DNA from: HGM04593 sp045589695
GTDB lineage: Bacteria; Bacteroidota; Bacteroidia; Bacteroidales; Bacteroidaceae
Assembly: GCA_045589695.1 (NCBI GenBank)
Contig: JAZNPP010000018.1
Span: forward strand, 1 to 6,035
Length of the DNA stretch: 6,035 bases
Reading direction: 5' to 3'
Below are positions 1 through 5,903 of the stretch, one piece after another. Both the position numbers and the translations under genes were made by a program. The notes beneath the pieces were generated by a model that saw nothing but the letters and a program-made list of their open reading frames with translations, was not told where the DNA came from and did no database searches. Every line of letters starts with the position of its first letter. Within the stretch, counting starts at the first letter, position 1.

Positions 1-1
1 C

Positions 2-2371
2 AAGGTGACATTCACATTCGAGATGAATGCTGTTGTTACAAAAACAGGCACTTATACATTCGAGATACCGGCTGGCGTAATCAAGAGCAAGGACGGCGAA
101 GAATTCGCAGGTCAGACATTCACGTTCCAGGTTGAAGAGCCTGTTATAATCCCTGCTGAGGGTGGTATAGTTGCAGGCGAGGCCGCATTCGTTGCTGAAG
201 GCGCTTCATACGACGGCGAAGAATACGCTACAATCAGCGGTGAAATCGTTGGCAAGGAATACTCAACTGCAAACGTTAAGGTTGCTCACACACAGAAGAA
301 CAACAACAACTCAATGGTTCAGAGCGGTCTTGTACGTTGGTATAAGTCTGACATCCTTACATTTACACCGATGAACAACGCTAAGCTGACTAAGATTGTA
401 TTTACCGGTACAACTGGCAAATATCTACTCGACCTTACAGCAAGCGCAGGCACAGTAACACTTGACGAAACTGCCAAGACTATCACATGGACAGGCGAAG
501 CTACAGAAGCTCTGACATTAGCAGCTGACAATGGCCAGGTACGTTTCGCTTCAGCAATTGTTACATACGAGATTAACACAGGTTCTTCATCAGTCGCAGC
601 TCCTGTAGCAAACGTTGAGGCCGATACATACTACAACGCATTCGACCTTGAGCTTACAGCAGCCGAGGGCGCTAAGATTTACTATGTAACCGACGACAGC
701 GAGCTTTCAAGCAAGGCTAACGTTTACGAGGGCGCCATCAAGGTAGGCTACGGCAAGACAACAATCAAGGCGTTCGCAGTTGCAGACGGCGTTGCGAGCC
801 CTGCTGTTACATTAAGCTACAACGTAGCAGTCGCTGCTCCTAAGTTCTCAGTAGAACCTGGCGTTTACGAGAGAATCGAAGGATTCGAAATGACGACAGA
901 GAGCGAAGGCGCTACTATCATCTACCTCCAGAACAACACCACCGGCAAGGATGTCAAGAATAGCAATTTCGTATTCAGCAAGCCTGTAAATATTATGGCG
1001 ACAAGAGAGTATGAGGCTATCGCTTACGTAGTTGTAAACGAGAATGACACTATCTGGAGCGACATCACTAAGGCTAAGTACTACATCTCTTGGAAGACTC
1101 CTTACAAGGCTGTAAAGGAAATTACAACCGGCGCTAAGTACGTTATCGAGTACAACAACGCTGTAATAGCTCCTGTTGCCGAGAAGTCAGACTATGGCAA
1201 CCCCGTAACAGCAGAAGCTGCTATTGCAAACGGTTATGCTGAGGCACTCGCACACTATGCTTACACTATCACAGCTGTAGAGAATGAGGATGAGACAGCT
1301 CCTGTAGTTTACACTATCCAGGACACATTCGGACGTTACCTGTATGGCAAGGATGGCTACAGCTCAATCAACGTAGCTGCCGAGCAACCTGAGACCGGCG
1401 CAGAGTGGGAAATCACAATCGACGCCGAGACAGGCAAGGCCACAGTCAAGAACGTGCTTCTCGGCACATACCTCTCATACTACAACAGCAAGAAATCATT
1501 CAACTTGTACAGTTCTGCCGCAGAGGTTACACTCTACGAGGAGACAGAGTATCCTAACTTCACAACAACTCCTTCAGGCGGTTACGGCGAAGAGATTGAG
1601 AGCATAAAGGTTGTGACAATCTCTTGCGAGAGCGGCCTTGCGCTTGTTGAAGAAGCTCCGGCTGTCGTAATGACTGTAACAGACTCCGACTGGAACGAAA
1701 CAGAATACACTGCAGTTGTAGCGATGACAGAGGACGGCAACATCACTCTCACATTCGAGCAGGAGTTCACAGAGAACGGCGACTACTCTATCTACATCCC
1801 TGCAGGCCTGTTCAGAATGGATCCTAACGGCTTGAACAGCTTGAACGAGGAAAGATATATCAACATCAGCATCTTCAAGGCTGAGCCTATTGAGATTCTT
1901 GGCGTAACACCTACCGTGGGCAACGTTGAGCAGATCGAGATCATCAAGATCAAATTCAACCAGCTTGTTCAGCCATTCATAATGGGCAGCCTCACTCTTG
2001 CATGCGCCGATGGCGATGACGTTGAGTTGCAGCTCGTATATGAGTTGTACGACGAAGAGACACAGGAGTGGATATATCCTGCTGAGACCGAGGTTTGGGT
2101 TGCACAGATCGACGAGAACGGTCAGATAGCACCTATAACAGCTAAGGGCACATACACATTAGACCTTGAGGATATCACATTCTATGTTAACAATGCACCG
2201 GCATTAGTTGAGGGCACATATACCTGGACAATTGCTGTGACAACCGGCATCGAAGGTGTTGATGCAGAGAACGGCGAGCAGGTTATCTACGACCTTACAG
2301 GCCGCCGCATCAAGGAGATCAACAACGCAGGCATCTACGTTGTAAACGGCAAAAAGGTAATTGTAAAGTAA
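2..2371 (+). CDS. Large modular secreted/surface protein with type IX secretion-like C-terminal tail (5'-truncated by window)
   Basis: The reading frame is open from the first complete codon (base 2) to TAA at 2369-2371, so the true start lies upstream; the GTG at 5 is simply an internal Val codon. Residues are counted from that Val. Residues 1-50 look like the end of an Ig-like module (TGTYTFEIPAGV). Residues 55-190 form a beta-rich module with RWYKSDILTFTP, a pattern I associate with Bacteroidales extracellular proteins. Residues 199-274 and 279-361 resemble two chitobiase/hexosaminidase C-terminal-type domains (EGAKIYYVTDD; EGATIIYLQNN). Residues 367-512 resemble a lectin-like or beta-trefoil-like module (YTIQDTFGRYLYG). 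Residues 516-628 repeat the first module (NGDYSIYIPAGL), and 629-745 may be a third copy. Residues 747-788 are the sorting tail. No catalytic domain is visible in this part; one may lie upstream. The protein is acidic and Thr/Ala/Glu rich. A cell-surface adhesin or glycan-binding role is inferred. The reading frame and secreted nature are secure; the domain names are by eye. Confidence 0.85.
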   Translation, partial: KVTFTFEMNAVVTKTGTYTFEIPAGVIKSKDGEEFAGQTFTFQVEEPVIIPAEGGIVAGEAAFVAEGASYDGEEYATISGEIVGKEYSTANVKVAHTQKNNNNSMVQSGLVRWYKSDILTFTPMNNAKLTKIVFTGTTGKYLLDLTASAGTVTLDETAKTITWTGEATEALTLAADNGQVRFASAIVTYEINTGSSSVAAPVANVEADTYYNAFDLELTAAEGAKIYYVTDDSELSSKANVYEGAIKVGYGKTTIKAFAVADGVASPAVTLSYNVAVAAPKFSVEPGVYERIEGFEMTTESEGATIIYLQNNTTGKDVKNSNFVFSKPVNIMATREYEAIAYVVVNENDTIWSDITKAKYYISWKTPYKAVKEITTGAKYVIEYNNAVIAPVAEKSDYGNPVTAEAAIANGYAEALAHYAYTITAVENEDETAPVVYTIQDTFGRYLYGKDGYSSINVAAEQPETGAEWEITIDAETGKATVKNVLLGTYLSYYNSKKSFNLYSSAAEVTLYEETEYPNFTTTPSGGYGEEIESIKVVTISCESGLALVEEAPAVVMTVTDSDWNETEYTAVVAMTEDGNITLTFEQEFTENGDYSIYIPAGLFRMDPNGLNSLNEERYINISIFKAEPIEILGVTPTVGNVEQIEIIKIKFNQLVQPFIMGSLTLACADGDDVELQLVYELYDEETQEWIYPAETEVWVAQIDENGQIAPITAKGTYTLDLEDITFYVNNAPALVEGTYTWTIAVTTGIEGVDAENGEQVIYDLTGRRIKEINNAGIYVVNGKKVIVK
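2243..2368 (+). other. Type IX secretion system-like C-terminal sorting domain (within the large surface protein)
   Basis: The last roughly 40 residues begin TTGIEGVDAENG, continue with IYDLTGRRIKEI and end AGIYVVNGKKVIVK. This follows the Bacteroidetes Por/T9SS type A C-terminal pattern: a short Ig-like fold with a 'YDLxGR' strand, a 'GIYvV' strand and a terminal basic K-V-x-V-K end. In that family the tail directs export across the outer membrane and is cleaved, often with attachment to A-LPS. Whether this organism has T9SS genes cannot be judged from the window. Confidence 0.75.
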
Positions 2372-2430
2372 CAGGCCCTGACCTGACCCTCCCCGTAACA
2401 GGAGGCAGAAGGTAATCCTATAAAAACACA

Positions 2431-2466
2431 CGGCGGAGAGCGAACCCTCTCCTCCGTTATTTTTCC
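2431..2466 (+). terminator. Rho-independent terminator after the surface protein gene
   Basis: The arms CGGCGGAGAG (2431-2440) and CTCTCCTCCG (2447-2456) pair over 10 positions with one C/T mismatch. They enclose a 6-nt loop (CGAACC) and are followed by TTATTTTTCC. The hairpin lies 60 bp after the stop codon and separates this transcript from wecB. A smaller perfect 5-bp stem (CCTCC 2388-2392 with GGAGG 2401-2405) precedes it but has no T-run. Confidence 0.8.
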
Positions 2467-2520
2467 TTTATTTATTAAACTTTTTTCTCCTAACCATTAT
2501 GCTATCTAAGAAAAAAGCAG

Positions 2521-2528
2521 TAATATTG
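2521..2528 (+). promoter_or_regulatory. Weak candidate -7 box upstream of wecB
   Basis: TAATATTG matches the Bacteroidetes -7 consensus TAnnTTTG with one mismatch and lies 65-72 bp before the chosen wecB start. No clear TTTG -33 box is seen at the expected spacing. A promoter is expected somewhere in 2467-2592, because a terminator precedes this interval and a same-strand gene follows, but the exact site is uncertain. The rest of the interval is A/T-rich, with nothing else I can name. Confidence 0.25.
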
Positions 2529-2592
2529 TAATTTGTTATCAATAACCCCGAAAAGGGCTACAATTAAAACACATTTTGAAAGACATTCATAT

Positions 2593-3744
2593 ATGAAAAA
2601 TGTAATGCTTATCTTCGGAACCCGCCCCGAGGCCATAAAAATGGCTCCGTTGGTAAAGGAATTCCAGAAGCATCCCGAAACATTCAACACAATTGTATGC
2701 GTAACGGGGCAGCACCGCCAAATGCTGGACCAAGTATTACAGATGTTCGAGATAAAACCCGACTACGACCTCAACATAATGAAACAGGGACAGGACTTGT
2801 ACGACGTGACGGCACGTGTCCTCACAGGCATGCGCGACGTTCTTAAAGAGGCACGGCCCGACATAGTTCTTGTCCACGGCGACACTACGACAAGCTCAGC
2901 CGCAGCGCTTGCCGCGTTCTACCAGCAGATACCGGTAGGTCACGTCGAGGCAGGTCTTCGTACACATAACATCTACAGTCCCTGGCCTGAGGAGATGAAC
3001 CGCCAGATAACAAGCCGCATTGCGGCGTACAATTTCGCCCCCACCCTGCTCAGCAAGGCGAATCTGCTGCGCGAGGCCGTCAGCGAAAGCAGCATTACCG
3101 TCACCGGAAATACGGTAATAGATGCCCTGCATTGGGTAATAAACAAGATAAACGGCAGCGAAGCGCTAAAAAGCGGACTGAAAGTAACGCTGGCTAACGC
3201 CGGCTACGACGTCACACGCCTTGAAGAGGAACGCAGGCTGGTACTTATCACAGGCCACCGCCGCGAGAACTTCGGCGACGGCTTCATCAGCATGTGTACG
3301 GCAATCAAGGACTTGACAATGAAATATCCCGACGTGGATTTCGTCTATCCCATGCACCTTAACCCAAACGTACGCAAACCGATACACGAAGTGTTCGGCG
3401 AAGACCTCAACGGTTTAGGCAACATGTTCTTCATAGAGCCTTTGGAGTACCTATCGTTCGTATACCTCATGGAGAAGAGCAGCATAGTGCTTACCGACAG
3501 CGGCGGCATACAGGAAGAGGCCCCCGGGCTGGGCAAGCCCGTGCTTGTGATGCGCGACACTACCGAACGCCCCGAAGCTCTTGAGGCCGGCACGGTGAAG
3601 CTCGTCGGTACCGACTACGACAAGATTGTCAGCGAGGTATCGTTGTTGCTCGACGACCAGGCACACTACGACGCCATGAGCAAGGCGGTGAACCCCTACG
3701 GCGACGGCCTTGCATGCGGCAGAATTATTGAAGCGTTAAAATAA
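2593..3744 (+). CDS. wecB: UDP-N-acetylglucosamine 2-epimerase (non-hydrolysing)
   Basis: This cytoplasmic enzyme interconverts UDP-GlcNAc and UDP-ManNAc, the first step towards UDP-ManNAcA. The 383-residue protein has the family's usual length and its landmarks in order: GTRPEAIKMAPL at 9-20, GDTTT at 96-100, HVEAGLRT at 117-124, PWPEEMNRQ at 130-138, GHRREN at 221-226, and the nucleotide-binding DSGGIQEEAPGLGKP at 302-316. Asp97, Glu119, Glu133 and His222 correspond to the catalytic or active-site residues known from the Escherichia coli enzyme (D95, E117, E131, H213). The ATG at 2593 was chosen because MKNVMLIFGTRPEA is the normal family N-terminus. An in-frame TTG at 2533 would add 20 residues that do not resemble the family. 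No Shine-Dalgarno is evident; the leader is A/T-rich with a GAAAG at about 10 bp. It is probably cotranscribed with wecC, 22 bp downstream. All key residues are intact. Confidence 0.95.
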   Translation: MKNVMLIFGTRPEAIKMAPLVKEFQKHPETFNTIVCVTGQHRQMLDQVLQMFEIKPDYDLNIMKQGQDLYDVTARVLTGMRDVLKEARPDIVLVHGDTTTSSAAALAAFYQQIPVGHVEAGLRTHNIYSPWPEEMNRQITSRIAAYNFAPTLLSKANLLREAVSESSITVTGNTVIDALHWVINKINGSEALKSGLKVTLANAGYDVTRLEEERRLVLITGHRRENFGDGFISMCTAIKDLTMKYPDVDFVYPMHLNPNVRKPIHEVFGEDLNGLGNMFFIEPLEYLSFVYLMEKSSIVLTDSGGIQEEAPGLGKPVLVMRDTTERPEALEAGTVKLVGTDYDKIVSEVSLLLDDQAHYDAMSKAVNPYGDGLACGRIIEALK

Positions 3745-3766
3745 AAAATAATACCAATATATATTT

Positions 3767-4972
3767 ATGAAAGCTTGTTTCATGGGCCTCGGATACATAG
3801 GCCTTCCGACATCAATAATTGCGGCTAAAAGCGGCATTGACGTTGCAGGAGTGGACATAAACCCGAAGGTCGTAGAACTGACCAACAAGGGAAAGCTGCA
3901 TATCATTGAACCGGGGATGGAAGAGATGCTGCAGGAAGTCATAGCGGCAGGAAAGTTCAAGGCATATACAGCCCCGCAGGAGAGCGACGCTTACTTTATG
4001 GTAGTGCCCACCCCGTTCAAAGGCGACCACGAACCCGACGTATCATATGTTGAAGCCGCTACACGCGCAGTGATTCCGCTATTGAAGGAAGGCGACTTGT
4101 ATGTGATTGAATCGACATCACCCATTGGCACGACCGAGAAAATGGCAGACATAATCTTCGCCGTCCGGCCGGAACTGAAAGACAAAATTTATATCGCTTA
4201 CTGCCCCGAGCGCGTGCTACCGGGCAACGTGATATACGAGCTTGTTCACAACGACCGTGTCATAGGCGGTCTGACACCCGAATCGACCGATAAGGCCATT
4301 GCCTTCTATTCACAATTCGTCACGGGCGAGCTTCACAAGACCAACAGCCGCACGGCCGAGATGTGCAAGCTCACCGAGAACTCAAGCCGCGACGTGCAGA
4401 TAGCGTTCGCCAATGAACTGTCGCTCATATGCGACAAGGCAGGCATCAACGTTTGGGAACTCATCAGCCTTGCCAACAAGCACCCGCGCGTGAACATACT
4501 GCAGCCCGGCTGCGGCGTTGGCGGGCACTGCATCGCAGTAGACCCGTACTTCATAACTGCAGAATACCCTGCCGAGAGCAGAATCATATCTACGGCTCGA
4601 GAGATAAACAACTACAAAAGCCTGTGGTGCGCCGAGAAGGTGAAGAGCGTAATGCTTGAGTTCGAACTGAAGAACGGCCGCAAACCTGTTGTGGCAATGA
4701 TGGGCCTCGCTTTCAAGCCCAACATCGACGACTTGAGGGAATCGCCTGCCAAGAACATCGTAGGCAAGGTCATACACATGTGCAACAATTCCGACATACT
4801 TATCGTAGAGCCAAATGTCGAGGAGCATAAACAGTTCAAGCTCACAGACTATCGGGAGGCGTACGACAATGCCGACATTGTAGTAATGCTCACTGCGCAC
4901 GACCAATTCAAGGAACTGCCCTGGGACGACAGCAAGATAATACTCGATTTCTGCGGAATTTACAGAAGGTAA
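3767..4972 (+). CDS. wecC: UDP-N-acetyl-D-mannosamine dehydrogenase
   Basis: The enzyme oxidises the C6 hydroxyl of UDP-ManNAc twice with NAD+, giving UDP-ManNAcA for surface polysaccharide synthesis. The 401-residue protein starts with a Rossmann NAD-binding loop, GLGYIGLP at 7-14. Further landmarks are ESTSPIGTTEK at 115-125, CPERVLPG at 146-153, NDRVIGG at 162-168, NSRTAEMCKLTEN at 193-205 (Lys201, Asn205), GVGGHCIAVDPYF at 250-262 with the catalytic Cys255, and FKPNIDDLRESPA at 316-328. The CPERVLPG and NSRTAEMCKLTEN strings match my recollection of E. coli WecC closely and argue against a UDP-glucose dehydrogenase. Pairing with wecB supports the ManNAc substrate; UDP-GlcNAc or UDP-GalNAc dehydrogenase is a less likely alternative. 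The ATG at 3767 begins right at the Rossmann strand, so the start is secure. The 22-bp gap to wecB is A/T-rich with no Shine-Dalgarno, as is usual in Bacteroidetes. Confidence 0.94.
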   Translation: MKACFMGLGYIGLPTSIIAAKSGIDVAGVDINPKVVELTNKGKLHIIEPGMEEMLQEVIAAGKFKAYTAPQESDAYFMVVPTPFKGDHEPDVSYVEAATRAVIPLLKEGDLYVIESTSPIGTTEKMADIIFAVRPELKDKIYIAYCPERVLPGNVIYELVHNDRVIGGLTPESTDKAIAFYSQFVTGELHKTNSRTAEMCKLTENSSRDVQIAFANELSLICDKAGINVWELISLANKHPRVNILQPGCGVGGHCIAVDPYFITAEYPAESRIISTAREINNYKSLWCAEKVKSVMLEFELKNGRKPVVAMMGLAFKPNIDDLRESPAKNIVGKVIHMCNNSDILIVEPNVEEHKQFKLTDYREAYDNADIVVMLTAHDQFKELPWDDSKIILDFCGIYRR

Positions 4973-5001
4973 CCATAAGCGATAGAGTTAAGATACCGTA
5001 G

Positions 5002-5029
5002 GAGGATGGCTCAAAAGTCATCCTCTTGT
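5002..5029 (+). terminator. Terminator-like hairpin after wecC
   Basis: GAGGATGGCT (5002-5011) pairs with AGTCATCCTC (5016-5025) over 10 positions including one G-T wobble, with a CAAA loop. It lies 30 bp after the wecC stop codon. The trailing T-run is poor (TTGTCGTC), so termination would rely on the stem. The structure is clear; its function as the end of the wecBC transcript is inferred from position. Confidence 0.55.
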
Positions 5030-5033
5030 CGTC

Positions 5034-5152
5034 GGGGGTGAATAAAAAGCGAAGTTCAAGGCTTGTGCAGGCTTCAAAACCGGAGTTTACTGAGCGTAAA
5101 TGAGGATTTTGAAGGCAAATGTAACACAGAAATTCACTTTTTAGTCACCCCC
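5034..5152. repeat. 119-nt imperfect palindrome with dyad centre at base 5093
   Basis: Three nested sets of arms share the same centre. The outer arms 5034-5055 and 5131-5152 pair at 19 of 22 positions (GGGGGTGA... against ...TCACCCCC). The middle arms CTTCAAAA (5072-5079) and TTTTGAAG (5107-5114) pair perfectly. The apex TTTAC (5086-5090) and GTAAA (5096-5100) pair perfectly around a TGAGC loop. The intervening stretches are symmetric internal loops of equal length on each side. Exact registration of all three levels means the unit is one long hairpin, not chance repeats. It could be a miniature inverted-repeat element, a REP-like palindrome, or a structured RNA downstream of wecC. There is no coding capacity. 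Confidence 0.8.
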
Positions 5153-5190
5153 ATGAGTTGAGAGTTTATCACCCATAGTTGCCCTTAATA

Positions 5191-5330
5191 GCTCACCAGC
5201 AAAGTCTTGGGGGATAGAATGCGTTATTCTTATCGCAACTTACCCTTAACCGGTCATCTTTTATTCTTCTTGTAGTCGTTGTTTTCTTGTACTTTCTGTG
5301 CCGACAGAAAGTACCAAAGACCTCTGCACA
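5191..5330. repeat. Composite repeat, copy A, head block
   Basis: This block aligns with 5658-5793 in the same orientation from GCTCA to GCACA, with roughly 70-75% identity by eye and only short gaps. Shared exact strings in the same order include TTATTCTT, TTACCCTT, TTTTATTCTTC, GTCGTT, GTACTTT and AAAGTACCAAA. The stem-loop at 5289-5314 lies near its end. It is not protein coding, because gaps are not in threes and both copies are interrupted by stops in most frames. Confidence 0.7.
5289..5314. repeat. Perfect 11-bp stem-loop in repeat copy A
   Basis: GTACTTTCTGT (5289-5299) pairs perfectly with ACAGAAAGTAC (5304-5314) around a GCCG loop. It is followed by CAAA rather than a T-run, so it is not a standard terminator on the plus strand. 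The equivalent stem in copy B has a different inner sequence but is also perfectly paired. Confidence 0.8.
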
Positions 5331-5346
5331 TGGTCGTTTTCTTAAC

Positions 5347-5473
5347 GCAAAACATAGTTGACATTTTTGGGGTGTCCGGAACTCGCTTGGCAGCGCAAAA
5401 CAGCAAGCTGTTTTTCTTACCTGACGCTCGAACAGTCCTCCACTAATCCCAAAAATGCTGACACTTGTTTTGC
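5347..5473. repeat. Two-part inverted repeat around the tail block of copy A
   Basis: GCAAAACA (5347-5354) and CATTTTTGGG (5362-5371) on the left match CCCAAAAATG (5448-5457) and TGTTTTGC (5466-5473) on the right as exact reverse complements. The spacers between the two parts are 7 and 8 nt. The arms enclose the CGGAACTCGCTT to ACAGTCCTC block and a small inner stem. This would fold as a hairpin of about 127 nt. Confidence 0.6.
5377..5440. repeat. Composite repeat, copy A, tail block
   Basis: CGGAACTCGCTT (5377-5388) and ACAGTCCTC (5432-5440) recur, in the same order and almost the same distance apart (starts 55 nt apart here, 54 in copy B at 5901-5963). In between is an unrelated A/T-rich stem, AAAACAG (5397-5403) with CTGTTTT (5408-5414) and a CAAG loop, followed by TCTT. 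That stem could act as a weak terminator, but its main interest is that copy B has a different stem in the same place. Confidence 0.6.
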
Positions 5474-5509
5474 TAAAAACTCTAATGTGCAACAATGAAA
5501 CAATTAACC

Positions 5510-5546
5510 CTCAACTTTAAACTCTCAACTTTTATCGTTAATCGTT
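5510..5546. repeat. Short direct repeats at the junction of the two composite repeats
   Basis: CTCAACTTT occurs at 5510-5518 and again at 5524-5532, separated by AAACT. ATCGTTAATC follows at 5534-5543 and recurs exactly at 5646-5655. These A/T-rich strings mark the boundary between copy A and the GC-rich stretch that leads into copy B. Confidence 0.5.
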
Positions 5547-5655
5547 CCCCTGTTGGCGGCATTCGCTACCGCAACCCAAGCGGCATCACTTTCGGCGATG
5601 CCACGCTTGACGAGATGCTGCTCACGCTGCCGAAGCTTCGCTTTAATCGTTAATC
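5534..5655. repeat. GC-rich segment flanked by 10-bp direct repeats ATCGTTAATC
   Basis: ATCGTTAATC at 5534-5543 and 5646-5655 (within TTTATCGTTAATC and TTTAATCGTTAATC) brackets about 100 bp that is visibly richer in GC than the sequence to its left. The segment holds a 6-bp stem, GGCATC (5582-5587) with GATGCC (5597-5602). The layout resembles an insertion with a target duplication, but 10 bp of A/T-rich sequence may repeat by chance. No gene is seen in it. Confidence 0.4.
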
Positions 5656-5657
5656 CG

Positions 5658-5793
5658 GCTCATCTGCGAAGTCTGTGGGGTAGGATGTTTTATTCTTGTT
5701 GCGATTTACCCTTGACCTGTTGTTTTTTTATTCTTCCTATTGTCGTTCTGTCATGTACTTTTGTCGCACAAAAGTACCAAAAGGCCCGGCACA
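5658..5793. repeat. Composite repeat, copy B, head block
   Basis: This is the second, divergent copy of the block at 5191-5330, in the same orientation and 467 bp downstream. It begins GCTCATCTGCGAAGTCT and ends GGCACA. Divergence is spread over the whole length, which points to old duplication or independent arrival of family members rather than a recent local tandem duplication. Confidence 0.7.
5755..5777. repeat. Perfect 10-bp stem-loop in repeat copy B
   Basis: GTACTTTTGT (5755-5764) pairs perfectly with ACAAAAGTAC (5768-5777) around a CGC loop. Compared with copy A the stem is one pair shorter and its inner bases differ on both arms, so pairing is preserved despite sequence change. It is followed by CAAAAGG, not a T-run. 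Confidence 0.8.
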
Positions 5794-5827
5794 GGGCGTT
5801 CGAGCCGCTTTCTCCTCCTGCTCGTGA

Positions 5828-5842
5828 ATTGCCTTCGGCAAT
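5828..5842. repeat. Small perfect stem-loop in the variable spacer of copy B
   Basis: ATTGCC (5828-5833) pairs with GGCAAT (5837-5842) around a TTC loop. It lies in the GC-rich spacer between the head and tail blocks of copy B, which is about 60 nt longer than in copy A. Confidence 0.45.
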
Positions 5843-5887
5843 ATAACTCGTCCGCCGCCAGCTTGCCGTTTCAAGCCTTTCTGCCGT

Positions 5888-5903
5888 CCGCAGGGCGCTG
5901 CGG
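5888..5903. repeat. GC stem-loop abutting the tail block of copy B
   Basis: CCGCAG (5888-5893) pairs perfectly with CTGCGG (5898-5903) around GGCG. Its right arm overlaps the start of the conserved CGGAACTCGCTT. There is no equivalent perfect stem at this place in copy A. Confidence 0.5.

Larger units (their letters stand above)
5156..5530. repeat. 13-bp perfect inverted repeats enclosing the first composite repeat
   Basis: AGTTGAGAGTTTA (5156-5168) is the exact reverse complement of TAAACTCTCAACT (5518-5530). The pair encloses about 350 bp containing the whole first composite repeat and its hairpins, and so could be the ends of a MITE-sized element. Similar A/T-rich CTCAAC-type strings are frequent between genes in this group, so the pairing may be coincidental. 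No target-site duplication stands out at the outer edges. Confidence 0.4.

Noticed and set aside
5..7. GTG at base 5 as the start of the first gene
   Set aside because: The frame is already open before it (AAG at 2-4) and the protein begins mid-domain, so the gene is cut by the window edge.
2533..2592. N-terminal extension of wecB from TTG at 2533
   Set aside because: The 20 extra residues are not family-like and the ATG at 2593 gives the standard N-terminus MKNVMLIFGTRPEA.
4382..4906. Minus-strand open frame of 174 codons
   Set aside because: It lies entirely opposite wecC, whose motifs are complete on the plus strand; it is a shadow of GC-biased codons.
3767..4972. UDP-glucose 6-dehydrogenase (ugd) as the identity of the dehydrogenase
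   Set aside because: The CPERVLPG and NSRTAEMCKLTEN motifs and the adjacent wecB point to UDP-ManNAc dehydrogenase instead.
5358..5363. TTGACA as a -35 promoter box
   Set aside because: It is a sigma70-type hexamer, which Bacteroidetes promoters do not normally use. It lies within an inverted-repeat arm region and no gene follows.
5193..5495. Minus-strand open frame of 100 codons
   Set aside because: It runs across copy A of the repeat and its palindromes. The product is Cys/Arg/Lys-rich with runs such as KKTTTTRR, and it shows no domain or leader. The repeat structure explains the sequence better than coding.
5034..5793. CRISPR array or attachment-site cluster
   Set aside because: The repeats are long, divergent and only two-copy, without regular short repeats and spacers. 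No integrase or cas gene is present.
5553..5846. Plus-strand open frame of 97 codons with a hydrophobic stretch
   Set aside because: The hydrophobic run is a translation of the T-rich part of copy B (TTTTTTTATTCTTC). The matching region of copy A does not keep the frame, and the frame passes through the stem-loop.
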